Translations under genes and position numbers: made by a program | Shown: positions 1 through 9,500 of the stretch, one piece after another | How positions within the stretch are numbered: the stretch's first letter is position 1 | Layout: each line of letters opens with the position of its first letter | Notes under the pieces: model-generated | What the model saw: the letters and a program-made list of their open reading frames with translations, nothing else | Told to the model about the DNA's origin: nothing | Databases searched by the model: none | DNA from: Paenibacillus aceti | GTDB taxonomy: Bacteria; Bacillota; Bacilli; Paenibacillales; Paenibacillaceae | Reading direction: 5' to 3' | DNA length: 64,000 nt | Assembly (NCBI RefSeq): GCF_003614185.1 | Contig: NZ_KZ987724.1 | Span: forward strand, 2,763,733-2,827,732

Positions 1-1978
1 ACTTTGGAACAATCGTACCTAAAATTCCTGCTTGGTTTGCACAATAAGAAACAAACATTGCGCACCACGGCTGATAGTTCTTACCATACCATTTACCATA
101 AGGTGTATTATTATCACCTTCTTTTTTACCTTTTGGCACGTTTTCTTTAAAGCCTTTCTCAAGTTCCTTTTCAGCACTGGACAGAAATCTCCTTATCCCC
201 TCATTTTCTACAACTATATTAGAAGTGATCTCTTCACCCGGATTCAGTTCATTTATCCCCGGTTTAGAAAGCTGAGAACATTTTGTATATGTCAGTTTCC
301 TTCTTTTAACATATTTCCCCATTACGTCATCTGATAACGAAACTTCATGAATGTTCACCAATGTAATCTCTTTCCCAGAGACTTTAATTTTATTTATTAT
401 TCTTAAAGCTCCCTTAGGAGATTGATTATATAAATCGGTAAAATAAATGAGTGCCTTCTCGTCTGAAATCCCCTGTTTTTTACCTATATTTAGATATTCC
501 CGCATATCAAGCCTAGCTTGTTCATCTTGGTATTTAATTCCGATATCGGTTGATATAAGCTTTGATATTGCCTTTGCTTCTTCATCCGTCAGTACTCTGG
601 CTTTCCAGCGATCATTTTTCTTAGCTAATGCCTGATCAGTTAATTCCTTAAAAACATTAGAGTTCTCACCTAATATTTTTTTTGCCGTTTCTATATCTTG
701 TTTAATTATTCTAAGAAGTAGATCGTATGCCCTGCTTTCGTGCCACTGCAATTTCCCTATGCTAATACCTCCGGGATACCCCTTTTGTAAGTTCTTCCCA
801 TCATCTTTAGAAACTGTACTATACCCCCCCTCATTCCCGAATACGATTTGCTGCGCAACCGATATTAAATCAAAGGCTTGTTGTCTTTTTCCAGGACTTA
901 AAGGAGTTGATGATGGATTTTTCCCCTCAACATTCAAATACTTCCCCGCTGCCCCCGCGCCAGTCCACATAAATTTATAGTCGGTGTCGTCTACCATTTC
1001 GGAGGATAGGGAATACTTCTCCTTCAGGATGGTACGGAGTTTCTCGGCATAGATGTGGGCTCCGTCCATTTCCTTTTTCATATCTTTAGCCTTGTATTCA
1101 TACCAGGCGACCTGCGCTCGGCCGATCTCGCTTAGTAGTTTATGTATTTCGTCCAGCTGCTTTCTAGCCCATGCTCCCGAGGATTCCCCCTTTTTAATCA
1201 AACTTAGTAAATAAATATACTGGTTATCCAGTGGCATTAGAATCAAGATGGGTTTGTTATCCTTGATGATTTGAAGGGAAGGGTCGTAGGAGCAGGCTGA
1301 CAAGGGTGAGCCCGGATAGAGGTGGTCCAATTTAACCCGCTCACCATATAGATCTTCGTGAATTCCGTATTCTTTCAGAATTTTTCTTTGCTTTGTGGCT
1401 TCTTTATGAGCATGAGTCATTAGGGCTTGATTTCCAAAAGCCTTATACACCGCATATGCTACCTGGGCTCGGGCAATCGTATTTCTTGCCTGGAAGATCG
1501 CATCCAGCTTCTCCTTCGCTTCCTTCTGTTCCTCCTCGGTACCGTTCATCGCCTTCAGGTGTAATTCCTGCACTATGGGATTTTCAAACCATTGATCTTT
1601 TAAGTAGTTATCGGCCCCTTCACCAGCAAGCCCACCACCCGGCGTATAGTAGGAAGATGGAAGCTGATATTGTTCAATCATCGCCTGGGCTGTTCTTTCT
1701 TTATCTTGATACTGCCCGGCTGCTTGCGATAGAGCACTTGATTTTCTGGCTAGCCCTTCGGTTACTATAGCCGCTTGCTTCCTAATCTCTCTCAGATCAT
1801 CCTCCACCTCGTTTAGAGCCTGCTGGACTTCCCATTCGGAATACTCACTTCGTATCTCTCGAATCAGCTGTGAAATGACGGAATAGATCTGATGCTCCCC
1901 ACCTTCAACGGTTCTCTCTAGCTGCTTCAAATGGACAGAGAGGTCCTCCAGTTTCGTAGGGTCCACTTTAATACTCAT
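1..1978 (-). CDS. WXG/LXG-type T7SS effector with lysozyme-like and CHAP domains (partial, runs off left edge)
   Basis: The frame is open from an ATG at 1978 (AAGGAAG ribosome site 8-9 bases upstream) to the window edge, so at least 659 residues are present and the C-terminus is missing. Residues 1 to about 95 form a helical WXG100/LXG-like domain beginning MSIKVDPTKL. A middle module holds a LSACSYDPS motif, which recurs in the split toxin at 37840-40254. Around residue 380 the segment NEGGYSTVSKDDGK followed by SIGKLQWHESRA resembles lysozyme-like domains of phage and bacterial peptidoglycan hydrolases. The last residues, with NYQPWCAMFVSYCANQAG, carry the catalytic-Cys block of a CHAP amidase/endopeptidase. 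I infer a T7SS-exported cell-wall hydrolase, either an anti-bacterial toxin or a wall-remodelling enzyme for the secretion machine. It sits at the downstream end of the EssC/WXG100 operon. Confidence 0.8.
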   Translation of the reverse strand, partial: MSIKVDPTKLEDLSVHLKQLERTVEGGEHQIYSVISQLIREIRSEYSEWEVQQALNEVEDDLREIRKQAAIVTEGLARKSSALSQAAGQYQDKERTAQAMIEQYQLPSSYYTPGGGLAGEGADNYLKDQWFENPIVQELHLKAMNGTEEEQKEAKEKLDAIFQARNTIARAQVAYAVYKAFGNQALMTHAHKEATKQRKILKEYGIHEDLYGERVKLDHLYPGSPLSACSYDPSLQIIKDNKPILILMPLDNQYIYLLSLIKKGESSGAWARKQLDEIHKLLSEIGRAQVAWYEYKAKDMKKEMDGAHIYAEKLRTILKEKYSLSSEMVDDTDYKFMWTGAGAAGKYLNVEGKNPSSTPLSPGKRQQAFDLISVAQQIVFGNEGGYSTVSKDDGKNLQKGYPGGISIGKLQWHESRAYDLLLRIIKQDIETAKKILGENSNVFKELTDQALAKKNDRWKARVLTDEEAKAISKLISTDIGIKYQDEQARLDMREYLNIGKKQGISDEKALIYFTDLYNQSPKGALRIINKIKVSGKEITLVNIHEVSLSDDVMGKYVKRRKLTYTKCSQLSKPGINELNPGEEITSNIVVENEGIRRFLSSAEKELEKGFKENVPKGKKEGDNNTPYGKWYGKNYQPWCAMFVSYCANQAGILGTIVPK

Positions 1979-2054
1979 GAACAGAGCTTCCTTTCTCATT
2001 CCAATTTCTAAAAAACATGGCGACAAAAGTTTATATTTTGCCGCCATGTCGAGT

Positions 2055-4820
2055 CTAATTATTCAAATCGTCAAACATCGAACCCACCACTTTCACCTTG
2101 ATCGATTCCATGTTTTCAATACCTTCTAACTTCTTCAGTTCCTTATACATAGGATCCATTTTCTCTAAATCTGTTTTATCAAACCATACTTTAATGTTGT
2201 AGTCACCGTTTGGCATATTAGCATGGGTGTATAATGATATGTTTGTAGGGTTCACTTGGATCGTTATTCTGGATGTTTCCGTAATTTTGTAAATAGGCTG
2301 CCCTTTTTCAACATATTCACGATACACATACTTCGAATGGCTGCCTTGCGTACGAGATTCGCTATAGCCTTCCATCATCATTTTCCAGAACTTATGGGAG
2401 TCGCCATCCCTTTGATCAGTTGACTCAATAGGTTCTACTGTTTGTTTGTATCTAGATTCTTCCCCTTTTACATTCTGGTCAATGACTTTAAGCAGTTCAG
2501 CCCCATTGACACTCTTATTATTCTTTAGCGATAACACACCACTCTTTCGGATAAAACCGCCGCCTTTAGGTATAAGCTCGTCATCACTAATATTCACAGG
2601 CTGTTTCTTGTCATTGATATACATCAGGTCAGATTCATAACGGAAAGAATTGATCAGTTCATTTACTAAATCCCGATGATCAGCTGTACCCTTCTTATCG
2701 GGTTTCTTATCTTTGAAGACTACCGTCTCTACTGTAAATGTATAGCTCCCAGCCGGGTTAAAATAGTAACCTGATTTTATGGGGTAATCATACTTCTGGA
2801 GATCCTTATCCGTGGCGAATACCGCTTTGTCATAGCTAGACTTGACGTTCTTCCTATCGCTAGCTGCTTTTCTTGCCGGACCGTACTCATCCCCCATCTT
2901 ACTTGTTATGCTGTAATTAATCACAGCGCTTTCTTGCTGGGTGAAGTACCTTTTGTACTGACCTGGAACCTGCTTCCAAGGGTCTTTTTTCCCTGTCTCA
3001 TTCTGATGATGCATCCAGCGGATGACATTAAAAGGATAGGGTTTATTCACCCAATACATCGTCTTCGATTTGGAGCTTTTTGTGTTATTATCGATTTGCT
3101 GTTTGAAATCTTGTTTAGGGAGATCCTTCTTTCCGTTGTACACATACATATTGTAGGCTTCGAACACGGAGTTGGAATCGAATTCAGCTGTGGCTGTTCC
3201 TGTTTCGGTTCTGGATTTAGTCGTGCAAACTTGCTCTTTGCCTACACCAGTACAGTCAGTCCAAGTTACTGTATACGAATAAGGCCTGCTTACCGACCCC
3301 GAATAAAATATTTCCCCGGTTCTCGTTAAGGGCACATCCGGGTTACTTAGATTCTTCCATTTCTTGTTGACCGGGTCATCTCCGAAATCTTCCCTTTTAA
3401 TTGTATAGGTCACATAAGGATGAACGGTTACGACTTCGCTATTCACACTAACTTTGTTATTATGCTCTTTAAAATCCTTAAACAAATCCGTAGTTCTATT
3501 GGTAATAGTCAAGGTGCCTGTCGCGGGACCCGTCCATCTGACATCCGTCAAATCAGGTAAGCTTAAGGTCGCGGTATTACTCGGTAAATCAAATTTAACC
3601 TTTTTCGATAACATGTCGTACGGCAATGGTTTAGGGGTGACCAACTTGACGGCTTCTGGATCCGAATCGAGTACATTATTATAGAGCAATTTCTCTTCTG
3701 GATCTTTTCCATCCGCATTGATCTTGAACTTGATTCGAACATCACTTTCCGGCATCGTGAAGGAAATCGCTAATCGTCGTATATTCTTTTTCTCTATTTT
3801 TAGTGTCCCTGTCGCCGCAGTAATCGCGCCGCCAAACCGCAGATTATCCTTTTCCTGGGTTAAGGCTCTCCCCTGTTTCTTATTGATCACTTCCAGAGAA
3901 TATTGAGGATTTACTTCCGATGGAAATGTAGAACGGACAACGATGGATACGGAAACTTCATCTCCAGCTACCGCTCCTGATGGAAGGTTCTCAAACTGTG
4001 CAGATATATCACTTCCCGGTGATCGTATGAAAGGCGCAATCGGAATATCCTTATAGGTATGTTTCATATACACTCTGCCAAACCCTTGAGACAAATACGT
4101 GGGGGGTTGAATTACATGGACACGGCTTATCCAACCACCTTCTGGGGCTCCATTCTCTGAATAAACCTTTTTATTCGCTAATGAACTGTTCTGGTTATTA
4201 TACATGTATTCAGAGTAGGTCTTCCCTAAGTACTCATCATTAAGAGCTGTAAGGATTTGTTGTTCAAAATTACCGTCCTGGAGGTATTCCTTTAATTTAT
4301 CCGTAATTTCTCCTTTGAAAGAATCAGGAAATAAATCGAAATTCCCCCTTTTTACTCTTCCTTCCTCCCAAGGTAACTTAACCATTGAAAAATTATGAAG
4401 CAATTGTCCACTCCAACCAGCATCCCAAGGAAACCCTCTAGTAGAGACATCGTCACCTTCCGAGTTATAACCAGAATATCTATACATTTCCTTCCCTTTA
4501 TGAAATATTTTAGTACCATGGCTACTCCCATATACTATATCGAAACCTTTAAATTCTTGAGGTTTTTGAATTGCTTCATTGATTTGCTCCTGCACTAGAG
4601 CAGCATTAAATTTACCCTTTTCTGTTGAAGGGGGGAAGTAGTTATCTAAATCGTACAGTTCCTTCATATCTTGATTAGCTCTTTCTCGTACTTTCTCTGG
4701 TGTAAGTTCCTTGAAGTCTATTTTATTCGCTTCTTCATTACTTTCAGAATATGTTCTGATTTCAGGGATAACTGTACAAAATAAAATTACTGTTAGTAAA
4801 ATTGTAACAGCACGTTTCAT
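2055..4820 (-). CDS. Large secreted protein of the T7SS operon (possible DUF5704/Athe_2463-like)
   Basis: This 921-residue protein has a clear signal peptide (MKRAVTILLTVILFCTVIPE, then a polar stretch), so it is exported. No catalytic motif is recognised. The sequence is rich in beta-forming, Thr/Ser/Asn/Tyr segments, which suggests several immunoglobulin-like or adhesin-like modules in the middle. A WTDCTGVGKEQVCTT segment near residue 540 could carry one disulfide. It resembles in general character the long Paenibacillus proteins annotated as Athe_2463/DUF5704 domain proteins, but I cannot confirm this by eye. It lies 8 bases downstream of the stalk-domain gene and upstream of the CHAP effector, within the T7SS operon. 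It may therefore be a surface component or substrate of that system. Confidence 0.7.
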   Translation of the reverse strand: MKRAVTILLTVILFCTVIPEIRTYSESNEEANKIDFKELTPEKVRERANQDMKELYDLDNYFPPSTEKGKFNAALVQEQINEAIQKPQEFKGFDIVYGSSHGTKIFHKGKEMYRYSGYNSEGDDVSTRGFPWDAGWSGQLLHNFSMVKLPWEEGRVKRGNFDLFPDSFKGEITDKLKEYLQDGNFEQQILTALNDEYLGKTYSEYMYNNQNSSLANKKVYSENGAPEGGWISRVHVIQPPTYLSQGFGRVYMKHTYKDIPIAPFIRSPGSDISAQFENLPSGAVAGDEVSVSIVVRSTFPSEVNPQYSLEVINKKQGRALTQEKDNLRFGGAITAATGTLKIEKKNIRRLAISFTMPESDVRIKFKINADGKDPEEKLLYNNVLDSDPEAVKLVTPKPLPYDMLSKKVKFDLPSNTATLSLPDLTDVRWTGPATGTLTITNRTTDLFKDFKEHNNKVSVNSEVVTVHPYVTYTIKREDFGDDPVNKKWKNLSNPDVPLTRTGEIFYSGSVSRPYSYTVTWTDCTGVGKEQVCTTKSRTETGTATAEFDSNSVFEAYNMYVYNGKKDLPKQDFKQQIDNNTKSSKSKTMYWVNKPYPFNVIRWMHHQNETGKKDPWKQVPGQYKRYFTQQESAVINYSITSKMGDEYGPARKAASDRKNVKSSYDKAVFATDKDLQKYDYPIKSGYYFNPAGSYTFTVETVVFKDKKPDKKGTADHRDLVNELINSFRYESDLMYINDKKQPVNISDDELIPKGGGFIRKSGVLSLKNNKSVNGAELLKVIDQNVKGEESRYKQTVEPIESTDQRDGDSHKFWKMMMEGYSESRTQGSHSKYVYREYVEKGQPIYKITETSRITIQVNPTNISLYTHANMPNGDYNIKVWFDKTDLEKMDPMYKELKKLEGIENMESIKVKVVGSMFDDLNN

Positions 4821-4828
4821 AGAATCTC

Positions 4829-5737
4829 CTACTTATACCATATTTCTATGTTAACATCTCGCCAGTATCTTGATTCCACCACTATCTTATAAGTATCATC
4901 TTTAAATGTTTTTTCTAGTAATATATCCTCTCGATTTTTCTTCTCCCTAACATATTTCATAACTTCATCTACCGTTTCTTCGTTTACCTGTTGAAGTAAG
5001 ATTTCCTCAAGATCTTTAGCCTGTGCCTCAAGATCATCCCCTTCAATATTCCCGACAGTCATGTTTATACTTAAGATTGTTCTTGTATTTCCATACTCTG
5101 GTTTATAATGACTCACACCTGGCAACAATCCAGATTTATAAACACTATAATAACTAAAACCCTCCGTCGTTAATTTGTCAGTCTTCCCTTCAATAGATCT
5201 GGTTGCCTCCCATGCATCCCAATCAAAATTCTTCGATCCTGGCTTAGTCGGATCGTCCTCCACCTTCTCGCCAGAGGCCGTTGTTACTGTCCCCGTTGTG
5301 ATGCTGACCATATAATTGCTAGAGTCCCACTTTACCTTGGCTCCCAAGCCTTCGCTGACAAAGCGCAGCGGAACGAAGGTTCTGTTCGCTTTTCTTATAG
5401 CGGCGGTATCCATGAGTTTCGTAGAATCGTTGATTTTATAGGCTTTATTGCCGATCGTCAGGATGAGCTTCGTCTCATCATGCTCAATCGTCACTTCCTT
5501 CGTTTTGTTCTTCCAGCCAACCTTGGCTCCCAGCGCTTCACTGACAAAGCGGACCGGGACCTGTACCCGATTTTGCTTATCCACATACGGCTGCGCATCC
5601 GGGAATATTATTCTTTCCCCATTCAGCTCCACCCGTAGCGACAGCTTGGCCTTTCCCGCAGCAGATGATAATCCCGGAGCCATCACAAAGATGAGGACCA
5701 TGGACATCAATATCAGACTGATTTTCTTCAATTTCAT
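4829..5737 (-). CDS. Exported protein with copper-amine-oxidase-like (stalk) domains
   Basis: The ATG at 5737 is preferred because GAGGAGAGGG lies 5-6 bases before it; an upstream TTG at 5755 lacks a ribosome site. The product (302 residues) has a signal peptide (MKLKKISLILMSMVLIFVMA). It is followed by a duplicated Cu_amine_oxidN1 stalk domain: VQVPVRFVSEALGAKVGW and then TFVPLRFVSEGLGAKVKW, covering about residues 35-150. Despite the family name, these domains are not enzymatic; they are common in Paenibacillus wall and surface proteins. The C-terminal half (about 150 residues, with IDTAE-like acidic helices) is not recognised. The gene sits between the WXG100 genes and the large secreted protein, so an extracellular role connected to T7SS export is plausible. 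Confidence 0.8.
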   Translation of the reverse strand: MKLKKISLILMSMVLIFVMAPGLSSAAGKAKLSLRVELNGERIIFPDAQPYVDKQNRVQVPVRFVSEALGAKVGWKNKTKEVTIEHDETKLILTIGNKAYKINDSTKLMDTAAIRKANRTFVPLRFVSEGLGAKVKWDSSNYMVSITTGTVTTASGEKVEDDPTKPGSKNFDWDAWEATRSIEGKTDKLTTEGFSYYSVYKSGLLPGVSHYKPEYGNTRTILSINMTVGNIEGDDLEAQAKDLEEILLQQVNEETVDEVMKYVREKKNREDILLEKTFKDDTYKIVVESRYWRDVNIEIWYK

Positions 5738-5837
5738 GTTTTTCCCTCTCCTCAATAAATAATATATATTGTAAATTCACTATTTTGTCTAAATAGCGAT
5801 ACTCTGGTTTCGTCCCTATTGTTGCCCTAAAACATGT

Positions 5838-5873
5838 CAGACATGGAGGCAGTTTAAGCTGCCTCCATGTCTG
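5838..5873 (-). terminator. Perfect 15-bp hairpin after the second WXG100 gene
   Basis: CAGACATGGAGGCAG (5838-5852) pairs perfectly with CTGCCTCCATGTCTG (5859-5873) across a 6-base loop. On the minus strand it is followed by ACATGTTTTAGG, only a weak U-tract. It lies 12 bases after the WXG100 stop codon. I infer partial termination or a 3' stabilising stem that lets WXG100 mRNA accumulate above the downstream genes. Confidence 0.7.
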
Positions 5874-5884
5874 AGCTTGCCCGA

Positions 5885-6184
5885 TTACAGTCTAAGCTGA
5901 TTTGCAAGATCTGCATCGCTTTGTTGCTTGATTTCGGCGATTTTGCCGATAAGCACCTTGTATTCTTCGATCCATTTGTTAAGACTTTGTGATACTTGAG
6001 TTTTCGTAGTTTGGAAATTAGCAATGAATGCTTCTTCAGAACCGCCGGACCACCAGGACTTTACGCCTTCTACCATCGTAGCCATCCGCTTGAGGTCTGC
6101 ATCGATTTTTCCAATCTCTGATTGCAGTTTTGTTTTCAGAGCTTCCGCTTGCTGAAAATCAAATTTTTGTTGGTTCGCTGCCAT
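5885..6184 (-). CDS. WXG100 family T7SS protein (EsxA/YukE-like)
   Basis: The ATG at 6184 (MAANQQKFDFQQ) has GGAGGTGA 8 bases upstream; a GTG at 6196 overlaps that site and is rejected. The product is 99 residues, the usual WXG100 size. It is two helices around a central turn at residues 44-46: KSWWSGGSEEAF, where W-S-G is the family WXG motif. Family members dimerise and are exported by EssC-type ATPases, often as partners of LXG effectors. The C-terminal half (AEIKQQSDADLANQL) lacks an obvious YxxxD/E export signal, unlike ESX substrates with that tail. It follows a second WXG100 gene and precedes a strong hairpin, which suits a highly expressed component. Confidence 0.92.
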   Translation of the reverse strand: MAANQQKFDFQQAEALKTKLQSEIGKIDADLKRMATMVEGVKSWWSGGSEEAFIANFQTTKTQVSQSLNKWIEEYKVLIGKIAEIKQQSDADLANQLRL

Positions 6185-6291
6185 TTTTTGTTTCACCTCC
6201 TTTCAATAGCTATCTGTACTTGATCTTAATACCGCACAGCATTCCTGTTCTGAGCTCCTGCCCTGGCAGCCGCTTCGGCAGCTCTTCTTCT

Positions 6292-6546
6292 CTAGTCATC
6301 AGCCCGCTGAACTTGGGTGCTCAATCTACCTAAACGAGAAGAAAGACTGGTCATCTTGCTGGTCAACGATTTAATTTCGGTATGCAATTCCCTATACCCA
6401 GCCCTAAAAGCCTTGCCTGCATCGCCCTGCCACCAGGAGCTCGAATCATTGACCTGCCAATAGCAACGTGAGCTTTCACTATTAATGTCACCTTTGATTT
6501 CTGTGACCCTGCTGGCCTTGCTTTTGATTTCTGATACAGTTGACAT
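6292..6546 (-). CDS. WXG100 family T7SS protein
   Basis: Two ATG codons are possible; the second (6546, MSTVSEIKSK) is chosen because GAGGAG is 8 bases before it, while the first is only 2 bases away. The 84-residue product is helical with the motif SSSWWQGDAGKAF at about residues 37-49, the WXG turn. It is short for the family and Ser-rich. Next to the other WXG100 gene it could form a heterodimer, as EsxA/EsxB-type pairs do, or act as a chaperone-like partner for the LXG effector. The gene lies directly downstream of essC with about 45 bases between them. Confidence 0.9.
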   Translation of the reverse strand: MSTVSEIKSKASRVTEIKGDINSESSRCYWQVNDSSSWWQGDAGKAFRAGYRELHTEIKSLTSKMTSLSSRLGRLSTQVQRADD

Positions 6547-6591
6547 ATCCATTTCTCCTCAGAAATTTAGGATCTCGGCAATGAAGTAATG

Positions 6592-9500
6592 TCAGTTCGC
6601 AGGCACCAAGGATGGCGCGGCACTATTAGCCAGAATAGTCGCACATCTCATCCCCGTAAATTTATTCTTGTTGATAAAATAGCCATCGAAACTCTCCATC
6701 TCTTTCTCAGATGCCCCATAAGGCAATCTTGCCGAGAAAAGTCCTTGTTCCTTAATGCTCCCTAGCAGAATTCCTGTCTGCTCTTCCTTGACTGCCTTGC
6801 CAAGGCTATCCCAGTTTCCGGAGAGATCGGAGATGGTATCCGCAGCGATCACGGCTACCTTCATTCCGCGCTCCTGCTTCACAATCCGTTCGAGCAGTTC
6901 CTTCAGCGTATAGTTATCCCCATCCGTGAATTCGCTCAGCTTGTCGAATACGAATACAATTTGCTTCCATGAGCTCAACAGTTGCTTAATATCTCCGCCT
7001 TCTCGCCGACACTCCGCCATCTGCCTGCGGCGTTCATCCAGCAGTTCCTTCATTTCTTCGATAAAGGCTTCCTCAGTCTCGGCCAAATCAGTGACATAAG
7101 GAAGATTCATCATCTCGAACAATCCCATACCACTGGAATCCAGGGCATACACCTCCACTTCATCCAACATACTGACCCATGAACGAAGCAAGGTACTCTT
7201 TCCAGACATCGCCTCCCCGGCCACCATGATGACGGGCGTAACATAGAGATCGACATAGACTGGCTGAAGGTCATTATTAGCCAAGCCGATCCCAAGCTTG
7301 CCGACCTCTCTATTGATCTGCTGTATATCGATACTAGACGGCATAATAGGGATAGGTTTGGCCCTTGTCGTCTCAAGATTGGCAAACCTATTCAGAAGCT
7401 GGTCGCAAGTTATTCCTTCATATTCCGGAAGTGAAGCCTGGAATTCCAACGGCGGCTTGCCCCGTACTAGCCCACGGCCAGGAACCTTCATAGGCTCAAG
7501 CCCTTCGGTCCGTCCAACCACTCCATCGTAATCCCCTTTATCCGTCATCTGGAAAGTCACTGCGAGCTTGAAGTTAACACTGAATTTATATCTTACAAAT
7601 GCCGCGTTAGATGCTGTCGCCACCAGGTAAATACCGTATTTCGTCCCTTCCCGGGCCAAGAGCATCATATGGGCATCCAAATCCTCATAGGACTCCGATA
7701 GCGCAAAATAATTGTCAATCATCAGTACAATCGACGCCAGCTTCCTCCCACCATGCCGATAAGCGTTGAATCCACTGCTGCCACTCTGCTCGAATAGTAC
7801 TTTCCTCTCTTCCATCTCTCTGAACAAGAACATGACGAACTGATCGATCTTGGTCTTCTCTTCGATGGTCATCACTCCGCCTACATGTGGAAGCTTCTCG
7901 AAAATTCGCAGCGAGTTACCCCCGAAATCCATGATGTAGATGTTCACGTCTTCAGTAGAGTAGTAATGCGCCATAGACATGCACAGTGTTTTTAGAAACT
8001 CTGTCTTCCCCGTACCAGAAGCACCGTATATAAATAAATTTCCTTCATTGGCAAAATCAATCTCCAGCACATCCTGGCTCTGACTTCTTGGATCATCCAG
8101 CCTGCCGACAGGCACTTTTAACAGGTTCTCCTGCTCAGTCCAATGTCCAATCTCCACCCCTGATCCCAAAACACCATCAAGGTATACTAATTCTGGAAGC
8201 GGAGGCAACCAAGGGCCCTTCAGCGCTTCAATATCGGACCGTTCAGCCGTTTTAACGATATGCTCAACCATAGCGCCAAGCTGTGAAGGCAACTCATGCT
8301 TGACAATTTTCTCCTCATAGCGAGGGTAGATCTGTTCCATCCTGCCATTCAAAGAAATTTCGTAGATTCTTTTAACCTTATTTTCACTTTTCTGCAGCTC
8401 ACCTTCAGGGTCATAATCTGCTCCCGAATAAGTCGATTGGAATAGCTCGAATATTTCATCATTACCGACCTGGATGAACGCACGACCCGGCTCCTTAATC
8501 ATCGCTGCGTCAGGACGCTTGATCACATCCTTACTGTCCCGCTCATCCTGTACCTTGAGACAGATCTTGAATTTGGAGTTACTCCAGATCTGGTCATCCA
8601 CGACCCCGGCAGGCTTCTGCGTCGCCAATATCAGGTGAACTCCCAGGCTTCGACCTACACGGGCCGCACTGACCAATTCCTTCATGAAGTCGGGCTGATC
8701 CTGCTTCAACTCAGCGAACTCATCCGCGATCATAATCAAGTGAGGGATGGCCGGCATATGTCCGCCTTCATTACGGCTATAATAGAGCTTCTGATATTTA
8801 TCGATATTATTCACACCGAATTCCGAGAACAGACGCTGCCGCCTCATCAGCTCACTCTTAATGGACAGAAGTGCGCGGGTAGTCTGATTGCCCCCCAAAT
8901 TCGTAATCGTTCCTACAAGATGGGGCATCCCTTGGAATATATCTGCCATACCTCCACCCTTGTAATCGATGAGCACAAACACTACGTCATGCGGGTGATA
9001 GTTAATCGCTAACGAAATGATAATACTCTGGAGTAGCTCACTTTTCCCCGAACCGGTCGTTCCTGCGACAAGTCCGTGCGGACCATGCCCGGTCTCGTGC
9101 ATATCCAGATGGAACAGGCTGCCCCCAGCTTTCGCACCGATCGGTACACTCATCCCTTGGAACGGCTTATTTATACTCCAGCGAGATCTAAGATCGACTT
9201 CCCCCGTTTTCTTCGCTTGCAGCATATCAAGCAGGGTTAGCGAAGTAGGTAAGGTGAAGCTGCCGCCGGAATTTTTGATGCGCAGTGGAGCCATTCTCCG
9301 TGCAGCCTCACTCAGCTGCTGCAAATTCACGCTGTCCGGATTAAATGTGGTCTTTTCTCCCGTTTCCCGGTCGGCCAGCTCTCCGGTTTTGCCCTGCACC
9401 AGAATAACCTGCTTGCAGTTCATCGGAAGATAGGCTTGATGCTTGGCCATATATATGGAGGAAATCCCAAGTGAAGCACACTTGTTATAAAGGAATTTAT

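Noticed and set aside
447-1770. Plus-strand frames inside the left-edge effector
   Set aside because: They are shadows of the minus-strand effector gene; the minus frame has a ribosome site, WXG-like start and a CHAP block.
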